64,000 bases of DNA from Aquanectria penicillioides. Its lineage: Eukaryota > Ascomycota > Sordariomycetes > Hypocreales > Nectriaceae. How positions within the stretch are numbered: position 1 is the stretch's first letter; every line of letters starts with the position of its first letter. The notes under the pieces are model-generated. The model saw nothing but the letters and a program-made list of their open reading frames with translations. It had not been told where the DNA came from and searched no databases. The DNA lies in assembly GCA_003415625.1 (NCBI GenBank), contig PYIU01000004.1, positions 3,472,001 to 3,536,000 on the forward strand. The letters are read 5' to 3'. Made by a program: the position numbers and the translations under genes. Positions 39,145-49,871 of the stretch are shown here, one piece after another.

Positions 39145-39576
39145 CAAGGTGCCAAAATTGTGCCACACAGCTGTATATAAGGCGCCTGGTCGTCGCACGT
39201 TCGGCGCGCCAGCGCTATATCCTTACAGCGCCACGGCTACAGGGTAACTTGGACTAGGTCGTAACAATTCCCTTTGTAGAAAAATAAGGCTTTTAATAGA
39301 CCTTAATACATATGCATCTCCTGTGTGATTACGCGTGACACTTCATCAATTGAACCCGCAGGAGAGCTAATGCGAACTCCAACGTGGATGCAGGGATTCA
39401 CGGTCACAACTAATCAAAGCGCACAAAAGTTGATTTTTCATGGCGAAAGGATTGCATTAAGCTATGGTACAAAATCCACCGAACCGCCATGCAAATAGAC
39501 CAAAGCATTTATCCATGTTTTATGTTTTTATTTGTGTATATACACGTCCACTGATTATTTCCTTTCGTGATGTTTT
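39145..39576. other. non-coding DNA downstream of the transporter gene
   Basis: Unmutated DNA of mixed composition. It includes a TATA-like ctgtatataaggcgcc near 39,170, a GC-rich palindromic stretch ggcgcgcc near 39,204 and a run ending gtaaca at 39,266, which together resemble part of an LTR. The right part should hold the 3' untranslated region of the transporter. No reading frame is supported. Confidence 0.45.
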
Positions 39577-41205
39577 TTACTTGCGAACAGGGTACTTCTT
39601 GAGAAGGATGGCCAATGCCAGATAGGCGAGGACACCAGTGAAGCAGAGGCCGCTGATGACACCGAAGCCCATGAGGTACTTGGGAGCATCGTTGCTGGGG
39701 AAGAGATAAGCGCCGTAGATCTGAGCAAGGTTGCCCATGGCGTTGACAAAGGCCAGGAGAATACCACGGACCTCGGCGGGAGCCTCGGAGAAGGTGGAGG
39801 AGGTGAAGGACAGGGCCAAACCGTTAGAAGCCCACAGGCCAGAGGCCATGATGACGAGCAGAGCATATCGGGCCTTGAAGTTGTAGACGACGCAGGTGAT
39901 GATGGCGCAGAGCATAGCAACACTCATCCAGCCTGCAAGCACGTAGCCACGCTTTCTAGGGTGACGGTCCATGAGAACACCGGTGATGGCAGTGCAGACG
40001 AAGGCAACAATGTAGATGGGGATGGTCATGTACTGAGCCATGTGGGAGGTGTATCCGAGACCCTTGACGAGGGTAGGGTAGAAGTAGGAGAGGGTGGAGG
40101 AACCGACGATGGCCTGTTTGAAAACAAACGTTAGAATGCTGTCTTTTGAGCTTTTCTTGTACGGAATTCGGTCTTACCATGTAGCCAACGACGAAGAGCC
40201 AGGCTCGCCAGTTAGTGAGAGCAACCTTCAGGGCAGCAAGGTGGCCTAGCTTGGGAGCATCCTCGGAGTGAATGATCAGGGACTCGCTCTGGATGCGGAG
40301 GATGGCAAGCTTGCGCTCGCGGTCATTGAGACGTCGCTCGTTGGCGGGGAAATCGGGCAGGATGAAGGCGGCGATGATGGACCAGCCAGAAGTGGCGGCA
40401 CCCTCGACAATGAAGAGCCATCGCCAGCCAGCAAGGCCGTGGACACCGTTGAGGCCGTCGGTGATGGCACCGGCGAGGATACCGCCAAAGGCACCGGAGA
40501 GAATGGCAGCCGAGATGTAGACGGCGAATCGCTTCGACTGCTCCGACTTCTTGTACCAGGAGGAGAGGAGGAGGAGCACACCGGGGGCGAAACCGGCTTC
40601 GAGGATACCGACAACAACCCGGAATCCGATGAGACCGTGGTAGCTAGGAACGAAGCCCATGCCAATGGTGACAAGGCCCCAAACAAACATGATGGCGGCA
40701 AGGAAGTAGCTAGGTCGTCCAGTCCAGGCGAGGATCATGCTGTTTGTCAAGAGTCAGCCCTGGCTGTTATAAAAAAAAACGCGTCTGTTTGAGGGGAGTT
40801 TCTTACTTGGAGGGAACTTCCCAAAGCACGTAACCGATGAAGAAGACGACGAGTGTGATGGAGTACATGTTGGAGTCCATCTTGAGGTCGTCGGTCATGC
40901 CAGCAATCTTCGCGTTTCCAATGCTGTTTGGGTGAAGGTCCCTGGTTAGTTTGTTTGAAATTTGAACAACGTTGGCGATCAAATACTCACTTAGTACGGT
41001 CCATGTAGGAAAGGAGATACATGAGCCACATGGTAGGAAGCAGAATCAAGTCGATCTTGCGAACGAGAGCCTTCTCCTCGTCGGTTCCTGGGACGTACTC
41101 GTCGAGGCCGGAGACAACGGCGCCATTCTTCTGCTGAGCCTCAGCGTCGGAGAGACGCTCCTCTCTGTGCTCGGACATGTTGTCCTTATCGGCAAGGCCA
41201 GCCAT
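39577..41205 (-). CDS. MFS transporter, anion:cation symporter (Dal5/allantoate permease-like) family
   Basis: Four exons: 41,205-40,991, 40,923-40,807, 40,739-40,178 and 40,113-39,577, giving 476 residues. The introns (67, 67 and 64 nt) have GTGAGT, GTAAGA and GTAAGA donors, CAG acceptors and CTAAC or CTGAC branch sites, and the frame is kept across each. A polar N-terminus of about 50 residues precedes membrane segment 1. The family signature DRTNIGNAKIAG spans the first junction at residues 69-80 and is followed by YVLWEVPSN, RPSYFLAAIMFVWG, GILEAGFAPG, FGGILAGAI and GWRWLFIVEG. Later come the second six-helix half with DRHPRKRGYV and a short lysine-rich C-terminus. Twelve helices at the plasma membrane and proton-coupled uptake of a small organic anion (vitamin, ureide or sugar acid) follow from the family; the substrate cannot be read. 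It is divergent from the dehydrogenase gene, 1.4 kb away. Confidence 0.93.
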
Positions 41206-42628
41206 GACGCGCGAGTGAGAGTAAGTGTGAGAAGGTAAAGCTTCTTGGGGCTGATGGTGATGTGATGTTGATGAAAACCGTTTGTCGTTGGCAAAAACAA
41301 GGCAAGATTGGATGGAAGGGGGCTGTTTCTGATGGGCCCAGACCAAGGTTTGATGGAGCAAGGGATACGGAGTACAGAGTTTTCGATTCCCCAAAAACGA
41401 TGATCCCACGGGGTATACTTATAGAAGGGCAGGGGGGACTACTGACAAACAAGCTCGGTCCAGAGTACGGGGAAGACGATGTCTGCCCGGGGAGGCCAAC
41501 AACGGCTTGCCGACCAGATTGATTACCGGATTGCTGGGGAGAGAGACGGTGACGTTCAGCTGAGCCGGGCCAGACAAGCAGCACTGGACGGACCTTGGAC
41601 ACGGACGCGAAAAGCCAAATCCACGAGATCACACTCACCCTCCACTGGAGATGCACAAGCAGGGAACGACTCAGGGCTCAAGGGGGACCCCCAGCCGCCA
41701 ATCCCCACAGCAAGACTCCAATTTCTGGGGTACGGGGTCACACTAGGGGCAATGATTTAGACGAAACCAGCACGAGCGGCATTTGAGTGGCGTGTTCGCG
41801 GCGCTGCTACACTTGTTTTTTTTTTTTTTTTGTCATTTGCTTAGGGACCGCGAGACGGGGCGCCGCGGCACGGGGCAAGGGGCACGGAGTATGGGGTTAT
41901 GGGGTTACGGGGTGTGTGCGGGTGAGATTGCGGGTGCGGTTGCGGGTGAGATTGCGGGTGCGGTTGAGGGTGCGGAGAGGTGCCGGGGCGGCTCGGGGCT
42001 CCCCCATGCCGGCACAGGGCAAGCACGGAGGCGCAAAAGGCAGCTGCTCGTTCCGTCCTTCTAGAACTACCCCGGCTACGGCCCGCATGACGGCGAACCC
42101 ATGGGGACCGGGGAAAATGGGGAAGGCGGTATCGCGAGACGGGGCTTCGGCTCCCGCACACTCTCCCAGCTCCAACTCTGAACCTTCGCGTGCTGCTGCT
42201 CCGCAGTCCAAGTTCGCTCATGACTCGGAACGGCGACGAGAGACGGGCGTCGGGGGTTTCGATGCAACTGTGACAGGGACGGGGACGGGGATGGGGACAG
42301 CGACTCGCGCCACATTCGTGCAGAGCGCAGAGCACACACGCACTCACAAACATGATTGATTGATGCCCATGCACGCGAGCGCGTGAGGGCCGCCAGAGGG
42401 GCGATGTCGGGCGCCTCGTTACCGTTTTCCCCGGCAAATCGTTTAAGAGTTGTGCTTCAAGCGAGTATTAAACGTTGCCATTTTGCAAGCCATTTTGTCG
42501 CCATCATCCATCACCTTTTCACCCTCCACTTCCTCCTCCACACCAGTCTCCCCAGCCCTCACAAAGACAAAACAAAAAGTCGCTGAAACGGCCCTATTCC
42601 CTTGTTAATTGCCCCAAATTTATTCATC
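41206..42628. promoter_or_regulatory. divergent intergenic region between transporter and dehydrogenase genes
   Basis: 1.42 kb that must hold both promoters. Visible features are a T16 run near 41,816-41,831, an 8-base quasi-repeat of the ggggttat type at 41,892-41,912, a 12-bp tandem array (41,920-41,978), and a G-run cluster near 42,276-42,298 (gggacggggacggggatggg). A pyrimidine-rich leader at about 42,500-42,560 lies upstream of the dehydrogenase start, as is common for fungal promoters. Several open frames cross it on both strands, but none resembles a protein and they overlap each other, so I do not annotate them. Confidence 0.6.
41920..41978 (+). repeat. 12-bp minisatellite in the divergent promoter
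   Basis: About five head-to-tail units alternating gggtgagattgc and gggtgcggttgc, ending gggtgcggagag. It is unmutated by RIP. Confidence 0.85.
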
Positions 42629-43542
42629 ATGCCTAGCAACGATGGTGCCGCCAGCGGCCAGGCCACCGCCGCCGACAACTACCCTAGCACAATGCCCCAG
42701 CAAGGTCACAACTGGCAAATTACCCTGAACGGCAAGGTCATTGCCAGTAAGTCAAACACCACACATTCCAGTGGCATCACGATTGAATTGAAACTAACAC
42801 GATCCAAACAGTCACTGGTGCCAACCAGGGTATCGGCCTGGGTCTCGCTGAGGTCTGCCTTTCCAACGCCGCCGGCACTGTCTACTCGCTTGACATCTCT
42901 GAGCCCGCTGAGGACTTCGCTGGCCTCGAGAAGAAGTTCCCCGGCAAGTTCAAGTTCATCAAGGCCGATGTCACCAACGAGGAGTCCGTCGCCACCGCCC
43001 TCGACACCATCCTCGCCAACGAGGGCCGCTTCGATGGCATGATCGCCAACGCCGGTGCCACCAAGCATCAACCTGCCCTCGACTTCACCATGGACCAGGT
43101 CGAGAAGCTCTTCAAGCTCAACGTCTTCGGTGCCTGGAACTGCGCTACCGCCGCCGCCCGCGTCTTCATCAAGACCAAGACCAAGGGCAGCATCGTCTTC
43201 ACTGCCAGCATGACCAGCTACCGCCCCAACCGTGCCGCCCCCTCGGCGCCCTACGGCGGTACCAAGGGTGCTGTACGCAACATGACGCACACTCTGGCTA
43301 TGGAGTGGGCTCAGTACGGCATCCGTGTCAACAGCATCAGCCCCGGTTTCGTCAAGACCGCCCTGACCTACTACGTTGAGACCAGCCCCGACTGGGACAC
43401 CAAGATGAAGTACTACGGCGGTATGCCCCGTCTGGCTCTTCCCCAGGAGCTTGGTGGTGCCTACGTCTACCTCCTGAGCGACACTGCCACTTACACCACC
43501 GGTATCGATATCCCCATCGCGGGTATTGTCGGTGCCTGGTAA
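42629..43542 (+). CDS. classical short-chain dehydrogenase/reductase (polyol/ketose type)
   Basis: Two exons, 42,629-42,746 and 42,812-43,542, giving 282 residues. The 65-nt intron has a GTAAGT donor, a CTAAC branch site and a CAG acceptor, and splitting there restores VIAITGANQGIG across the junction. A Rossmann fold is shown by TGANQGIG (41-48), the Asp at the end of strand 2 (YSLDI, residue 67, which favours NAD(H) over NADP(H)), NAG (119-121) and the catalytic Asn in KLNVFG (143). The active-site Ser lies in TASMTS (172 or 175), with Tyr187 and Lys191 in YGGTK and NSISPG after them. The length is typical. In fungi, relatives interconvert sugar alcohols and ketoses (arabinitol, mannitol or xylulose reductase types); the exact substrate is not readable. 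The ATG lies in a tcATCATGCC context and is the first one that fits. Confidence 0.93.
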
Positions 43543-44584
43543 ACCAACCACCTGAAATGAGAAGGAATTTAAAAAACGAAATTTATAATTAGGCATTTAT
43601 GACGAATGAAAAATTGTACATGTGTTAAAGGAAGGCATTATGCATCAGTATTATAGACAAATGGTCACAATAGACCACCATTCAAACTTCCATCTACCGC
43701 TTCATCCAGTTCCAGCCCTTTTTTATGTGACTTTTTTTTTTTTTTACTTCCCTTTTGTTGGAACATTCAACTAAACCGTCAAATTATTCGTGATCGTCAA
43801 GGAGTCAGAGCCCATAGGGAAACACAGAGGGGTTCTATCCAACCTGTGTACCGGCAGGTGGATTCAAACACAGCAGGCTTCTCTTCGGCTCATGAAAGTT
43901 TCTACGCTACGATTTGATGAAATATGGAGACACCGCCGGCCCAACAGATGAAAAAAATCGTTAATGGAAATACCCTCTAGGTTTCAATAGATTCAAATGT
44001 CCCAGAGGTCCATAAGCTAGCCTGGATACCCCTGGGCCGAAATCAAAATCGAATTTCCCGCTCGCGCAATATTGAAAAAAAAAAAAGGGTATCTTGTTCA
44101 TTTGGATTGCTTTTTTGGTTTCTTTGTAGTTATTTTATTTCCTTTGTATATCTATCAGAGATTTCTCTAGTCAGTGCTACAAGGGAGAGGTCCCCTGTCG
44201 GCAGTGTTGAACCTCTGTTGTGAGTGACGTAATGATTGGTGAGGCTCAAAGGATGTTGTTGGGGACGTATTAGGCTAAGCCCTGAAGTATGTAAGTCTCA
44301 TCATAAGGTCTTAGCTTTATTATTACTCTGAGTTATTTATTTTATTTGTTTATGTTCCGTTTCTTTATGTAACAATCCAATTTTACGTCGAATTCCGAAG
44401 AATCCTCGTCGTGCGGGTTGAGCTGGCACCTGGGAGTTTTCACAGCTTGGCACGACAAAGCCCGATTCACTTGCTTGAAGCTGTGTCGTCACGTGTTTGT
44501 CTGCACTCTTCCCACATCCTAAGCGCTGCCACTTTGATTGACTGTACCTTCCTAAACCCCGTCTAACTCGAGGCCTGAGTCTAG
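43543..44584. other. intergenic DNA downstream of the dehydrogenase gene
   Basis: Unmutated, mixed-composition DNA. It should contain the dehydrogenase 3' untranslated region (A+T-rich from about 43,560) and poly-T and poly-A runs near 43,730 and 44,070. No gene is seen. Confidence 0.5.
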
Positions 44585-45356
44585 ATGGGAAGGCGCAGTC
44601 CAAGGTCGGCCACACAAAACATTGGCAATGGACACAACGTGCTAACACAACTCCTCTCCAACTTCTGTCAACCCTTTATTGACTCTGCATTTATGGAATG
44701 GGGCGACTACGACTTCGAGGACAATCTCGACTTCGGGGACCATGTTACCTGGCCAGAAGTAAAGCCAGATCCTCCTGATTTGCCACCTTTGTCACTCCGA
44801 ACGTGCTCGAATCGGGCACCTATAGGCTATTCGACTATATTTCTGATTCTCGAATCGATTGGGCTTTAATTGGCTTCCATTGGTGCCGAGCCCTTGATCA
44901 CAATTGGTACGGTAACGATTTCCAAGATTTGAACCAATTGAAGAGGCATTTAGTTTGTCATGTTGAGCAGTACGAAGCAATGGCAATAGTATCGGTCACC
45001 GGCGGCTAAAATGACAGCCAACCACCATCTAAAAAACCAAGGAACAGTCGTAGCAAAGGTTTGAGAACAGTCTCAAGATGGCAAAACCCTATCTGTAGAC
45101 AATAATCACGCACATCCGACCCCAACAACTGTTTCTCGTGTCTCACGCCACTCCAGCAGTAGATTTCTTCAGTGGTCTGGCATTGCCCACCAAGGCTTGT
45201 GCAGAAATGACAGAGGAAGAGCTTGTTCGACATGCAGTGTATCTGCTATGCAAGGCCATCGACTTCTCTGCAACAAAATCAAACCCGTTTGGCGATCCCA
45301 CCTCTCAAGATACGCTTATAAAACCTGACACCAGCGCGAGCCCTAGAGTGCCGTAA
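44585..45356 (+). pseudogene. possible decayed coding relic, weakly zinc-finger-like
   Basis: Three short plus-strand frames follow one another and look protein-like only when read with frame changes. The first (from 44,585) has acidic text such as FMEWGDYDFEDNLDFGDHV. A shift near 44,790 leads into a frame with WCRALDH and DFQDLNQLKRHLVCHV, which resembles the helix of a degenerate C2H2 finger (L..H...H) but lacks the normal first pair of cysteines and the normal spacing. A third frame (45,138-45,356) contains MTEEELVRHAVYLLCKAI. No splice sites I tried join them cleanly. It may be a broken gene or chance frames. The damage is by indels and not by RIP. Confidence 0.3.
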
Positions 45357-46197
45357 GCAAAGCTGTCCCGCCCCCTGGCTGCCTCCGGCGGCCCTCCGGG
45401 ACACTCCTCGCCTTCAGCTTGACTATATCGCAACCTCGAGACCCTAACACCATATTAAAACTCCAATTCTAACCCTAACTACTAATCCGTGCTCGGGCCT
45501 CAGTCTACCAGGATCTCACACCAAAGTTGGAAGAGTGGAACTCGAAACTAAAAGTCCATGTTCATTCACTCATTGCCCGCTCCAGCATCCACATCAACAA
45601 AATTCGTGCTTTAAACCGCCCTGGGTCCACCCTCCGAATGTCGCTATTTCTCCAATGATCTTTCACTTGCTAATTTGCTGATTATAACTTACATCGTCCA
45701 CCCGAGTTCGAATTCGACTAATATTCCAAGACTCACGCATGTGCAGCTGACTAGCCATTTAAATGTCAAACTAATCAAAGCATCAGCAAATTTTGACACA
45801 GTCGACCAGTGTCATCTGCGGGAACGGGATGACTTTGCGCCAGGGCCAAAAGATGGCTGACCCATGCGTTGCTGGGGGGTGCGTATTGATTGCAGTACAT
45901 CCGTTGAGTTTGGGACTAATACACTAAAGTTGCCCATTTTGTCTAGGATCTGAACCAAAGGGAGGACATCATGAAACTTCTTGGTTCCTGGGAAAGTGTT
46001 GATCCTCAAATAACAACGCTACGAAAAGAAGTTTCAAGGCATTGGCTAGGCTGTTCCAACTGACCGGTCTGTTCAATTAACTAGCTGCAGTAGCAATCTT
46101 CAAATAACGTTTATACCTTCTAATGGCTGTTTTAATTCGCTGGGCTGTTTAATTGACTAGCTGTTTTCATTAACTTTCATAACAATCTATATATATT
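45357..46197. other. intergenic DNA, nothing recognised
   Basis: Mixed-composition DNA with a GC-rich patch near 45,365-45,405 (gcctccggcggccctccggg) and two short taaccctaac-like words near 45,470. There are several related gctgtttaattgactagctg words at 46,065-46,170, downstream of the aldolase stop. No supported gene. Confidence 0.45.
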
Positions 46198-47134
46198 TCA
46201 AGCCTTTCCAGCAGAGCCAGTGACATCAATCTGCCATTCGACAAGCCTCCTCGTCTCCTCGATAGCCTGCTCAAAGGCACCCGTCACGGCCAGGGTGGGA
46301 GCCTTTTCCTTGAGGAACACCAGGTAGTCGTCCAATACCAGCTTGTTGACGTTGATCTTGCTGTTGCCCTCCTTGATGCATCGCTGCATGACGTCGTTGG
46401 GGAAGTCGTTGGTGCCGTGGAGCACAATGCGCACGCGACCGTCCACATTCTTTCGGATCATCTGAAGACGCTCATAGTCGAGCACGGGGCCTCGCTTGCC
46501 GTATTCGCCGTGGACATTGCCAAAGGCAGGGGCAAGGAAGTCGATGCCAGTGGCAATGAAGTCCTCAACCTGCTCCTCGGTGGTCAGGGCTCCTCGAGAT
46601 CGGCGGTGTCGGCAATTCCGTCCTCCCCTCCCTCGATGCGGCCGGGCTCCGCCTCGGTGGTAATTCCGCGGGCGTGGCAGTAAGCAACCAGGTCCTTAGT
46701 CTTGGCCAGGTTCTCTTCCATCTCATAATGCGACATGTCGACCATGATGGAGTCGAAGGGGAGCTCGTCAGCGGCCTTTCGGATCATGGCCTCGTCCTGG
46801 GCGTGGTCTAGATGCACGGCGATGGGCACGGAAGCGTTCTTGGCAGCCTGGGCCGCAGCGTGGACGAGGAGACCATCGGAAGCAGTGATGGCCCAGGGGA
46901 ACACCTGGATGATAAAGGGGGCCTTCTTGGCCTCGGCGGCTCGGACAAAGGCGACGACGTGCTCAATGTTGTAGCTACAGACAATTTCAATAAGTTTCAG
47001 GCTTGACAGTTGCTGGAATCCGTCAGGTGACAGGTGAGGCGAGGGACTCACGCAATAGCAGCAACGACCCCGTAGCCGCCCTCCTCGGCGGCCTTGAGGA
47101 TCTGGTAAGTCTTGTTCTGCTCCTTCCAGCTCAT
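46198..47134 (-). CDS. class II ketose-bisphosphate aldolase, frameshifted in exon 2
   Basis: Exon 1 is 47,134-47,052 and exon 2 is 46,974-46,198, with a 77-nt intron (GTGAGT...TAG). Read through a missing base the product would be about 286 residues, the usual size of GatY/KbaY-type aldolases. Seen motifs are IAVHLDHA (79-86; catalytic Asp84, zinc-binding His85), SIMVDMSHYEMEENL, EAEPGRIEGGEDG, then in the shifted frame APAFGNVHGEYGK (second zinc His), RIVLHGTND (third zinc His) and KINVNK (phosphate/substrate site). The first frame ends at a TGA at 46,584-46,586 after 157 residues. The downstream frame is open from about 46,590 to the stop for 130 codons. One base is missing (or two extra) within about 46,587-46,595. 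It is not a RIP change. The protein family cleaves fructose- or tagatose-type bisphosphates to DHAP and an aldehyde. Confidence 0.85.
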
Positions 47135-47760
47135 GATTGCGATGTTTCTTGCGAATCTGAAGGATCGAGTCCGTCGGTGGAGAAGGATGGACTGTGGACT
47201 GAGGAAGAACAAAAGACGTTGTAGCTGTGGGATGCAATTGAGCAGCTGGCTTCACAGATGGATCTCGGTCGGTCTAGCTAGAGTATACGAGACAATAGTT
47301 TCTAAATGGCGTCGCGTAGTGGTTTGCCTTCTTTTCAGAAAATCTCTGCGATCCACGTGCAGCGCACCTCAACGCGGTTTAAGCACCTCTTCTGCGTTAC
47401 GCGATTCATCCAACGGGTGAATTTTTTTTTCTTCGAGTCGAGCTCGCGTCGAGGATCCCGAGCTCCGCCAACCAACGTCACAATGCAGCTTCGGTTACAA
47501 TTGCTCCAAGCGGTCACCAACAGGGTTGTGTGCAGAGTACTCCTCACGAAAACTTCACTCCACACGCCCCCTCCCCCCGGTTCTGGAGACCCGTGTCGAG
47601 GCAGAGGCGTCCGCACTCAAGGCGTGGTGGTCTCCGAGACGCGCCTCTTGTCGCCGTTCCTAGTCATGAGCAACTTTGCGGAGAAGTGTTAAACCGAACC
47701 AATTGTGTAATTGTGTGTATTGTCCTTCTTCCTCCTCCTAGCCTTGCTTTATTGCTTAGG
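47135..47760. promoter_or_regulatory. upstream region of the aldolase gene and right edge of the island
   Basis: Unmutated DNA ahead of the aldolase start, presumed promoter and leader. Several overlapping frames on both strands have no protein-like features. Composition changes to RIPed A+T-rich DNA at about 47,755-47,770, just after ttgcttaggctctaaaaa. Confidence 0.5.
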
Positions 47761-47807
47761 CTCTAAAAAAAAGATTAGACTACACTAGACCTAATAGAGC
47801 TATATTA

Positions 47808-47904
47808 TATTTATATAACTTTTATTTAATTATTTAAGCTTTATTTTTATAATCTAAAGTATATATTAATATTTTCTTATATATATAATACTTTAGGTTT
47901 AATA
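47808..47904 (+). repeat. island-flanking repeat R2, RIPed copy
   Basis: Direct, heavily mutated copy of 39,047-39,144. The catccaatt of the left copy appears as tatttaatt, and actgatgttccccca as attaatattttctta, mostly C-to-T and G-to-A. Confidence 0.75.
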
Positions 47905-47951
47905 TATCTTTTTAAATTTACTATAAATAAATTTATTAAACTTTAGGTATT

Positions 47952-48143
47952 TATAAAGAGATAGAGGACTTACTTTAATAGATAGTAGAGCTCTTAAGTA
48001 TAGCTATATAAGTATATTGCTATACTTTAAATAAAAGATATATTATTAAGTAATAGATTAATGCTTAATAAGTTAAAGCTTATATATAATATATAAATTA
48101 CCTAAAAAATCTATTTTATATTACCTTAATTAATTAACCCTTA
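47952..48143 (+). repeat. dispersed repeat R1, copy 2
   Basis: Same orientation as 4,774-4,964. It starts tataaagagatagagg. It lies about 50 bp after R2. Confidence 0.7.
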
Positions 48144-48763
48144 TAATTCTTTAACTTTTATACTCTATAGGATAATTAATGCAGTATAAAATAAAAAGAA
48201 TTATATAATTAATTAATAAATAACTTAAGGGATTGCTAATATATTAGCAATAAAACCTTAATAAATTAATTACTTTTTTAACTTTAAAAGAAAGAAAGAT
48301 ATTAATAGCTTTTAAAATTAATTAATTAAAATTCTATTAATAGATTAATAATTAAAAAAGCTTTAAAAAGTTTAAAATAAAATATATTAATAAACTTTTA
48401 TATATATTAATTAAGCTATAATTTAAGATTAATATTTTAAAGTAAATAAATCTATTAAAATATTTTTAATAAATATAATATACTTTTATAATAAAGTATA
48501 AAAAAGCTATAAAATAAAGCTTTATAATAAATTATTTAAATATTTATTAAATAATAATTAATAATAATAAAGTAATAATTAATATAAATATAAATTTTAA
48601 AATAATTAATTAATTACTTTATAATAAACTTAAAAAAGAACTATAAAAAATCTTTATTTTATAATTATAAAATTATTATAAAAATATAATAAAAATAAAG
48701 ATTAATAATTAAATAAAAGCTATTAAATTAATAAATAATTTTTAATTAAGCTATATTAATATA
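48144..48763. other. RIP-mutated spacer, unresolved
   Basis: Very A+T-rich DNA between repeat R1 and the 3' tail of LINE A4. No alignable element and no gene. Confidence 0.4.
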
Positions 48764-49871
48764 TTTATTTATTTATTTATTAATACTTTATAGACCTATA
48801 AAGTAAATAGTACTTCTATACTATATAAATAAAGGAAAAAACTATATTAATAAAATAAAAACCTTTATTTAATATAATATTAAACTTAATATAGGTCCTT
48901 TATAAAGAAGCATTATATTAAAAGTTAATTTAGTACTATTACTAAAATATTCTATTTACTTAATTATAGAGTTAGTAAGTAAAATAAAAGTAAGGCCTAT
49001 AATAGGCCTATTATAGGGAGTAAAGCGCTATTTTAGTGCTGCTAGCTATTTAAATGCTATTATTATTATTTTTTAATCTTTATAGGCATGCTTAATTCCT
49101 TTTGTATTGCTAAAGTAAATAGGTATAGATTAGGCATAACAGTAAACTAAAGTAAAGTTTAAATAGGGCTAAAGTAAAGACTTAGCTATTAAAGGGGGCA
49201 GGCTTTAGTATATTATTTATATAGTAGATTAGTTTTTTTTTCTTTTTAAAGAGAGTTTTTCTAAATGCATTAACTTCCCTTTTAATAAAAGGGTTAAAGC
49301 ACTTAAGTAAAAGAGTTACTAAAAGGCAAAAGCAGTATAAAAGTAAGTATATCTTAAACTAAATATAGCTTAATAGCTAGCTTATAGTATAATATAATAT
49401 ATAAATAAACTAACTATTTAATAAAGTAATATATAGTTTAGGCTTTAAATAGATATTATTTAAGCTTAAGAAAATTATAAAATAAATTAAATAAAGTTTC
49501 TTTTTAGCTTAAATAAAATAAGCAATATAATATAATATAGCTAACTATTTTAATAGTATTTTTATATTAGCATTAAAGTATATTTACTTTAAAGACCTTT
49601 TTTTAAAAAATAAAAACCTTAAAGTTTAATGCATTTTATTTATATTTAAATAAATAAAAAGCTTTTATACTTTTTAAGTCTTTTATATAAATAAATAATT
49701 TTCTTTTTTATATAAAATAAAAAGATTTTAATTGCCTTTATTTATTATTAATATACTATTTATAAAACTTATATTTAGCTTATTTTTATTAATATTTTTA
49801 ATTAATTAATATTTAATTTTTAATTAATTTTTAGTTTTTTTTTATATTTTCTATTAAAAAGCTAATTAATA
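48764..49871 (-). mobile_element. LINE A4 (minus strand), 3' segment with internal deletion
   Basis: Starts with an (ATTT)n run, the inverse of the LINE (AAAT)n tail. Then 48,780-49,105 is the inverse of the last 360 bp or so of LINE A2. At about 49,105 the alignment jumps to the inverse of A2 54,225-54,975, so about 1.1 kb, including the (ATT)n tract, is missing. It is interrupted at 49,871 by LINE A2 and continues at 56,493. Confidence 0.78.
49853..49871. repeat. target-site duplication of LINE A2, left copy (19 bp)
   Basis: Bases attaaaaagctaattaata, repeated exactly at 56,474-56,492. Removing LINE A2 and one copy restores the alignment of LINE A4. Confidence 0.93.

Noticed and set aside
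39110..39266. TGTT...AACA segment with a TATA-like box, considered as an unmutated solo LTR
   Set aside because: The flanking five bases differ (actga and attcc), and repeat R2 extends across its left end, so these cannot be the element's true ends. It may still be part of a longer LTR.
40268..40792. 174-codon plus-strand frame opposite the transporter
   Set aside because: Antisense shadow of transporter exon 3; acidic, low-complexity composition.
41787..42437. Overlapping frames of about 190-200 codons on both strands in the divergent promoter
   Set aside because: They read through the 12-bp minisatellite and G-rich DNA, giving arginine-rich repeats; frames overlap on both strands and no start or splice context supports them.
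42706..43596. 296-codon minus-strand frame opposite the dehydrogenase
   Set aside because: Antisense shadow of the GC-rich dehydrogenase gene; glycine- and valine-rich text with no motif.
39046..47760. tRNA or other structural RNA genes in the island
   Set aside because: I saw no cloverleaf-like sequence with A and B boxes while reading both strands; without a covariance search I cannot exclude one.
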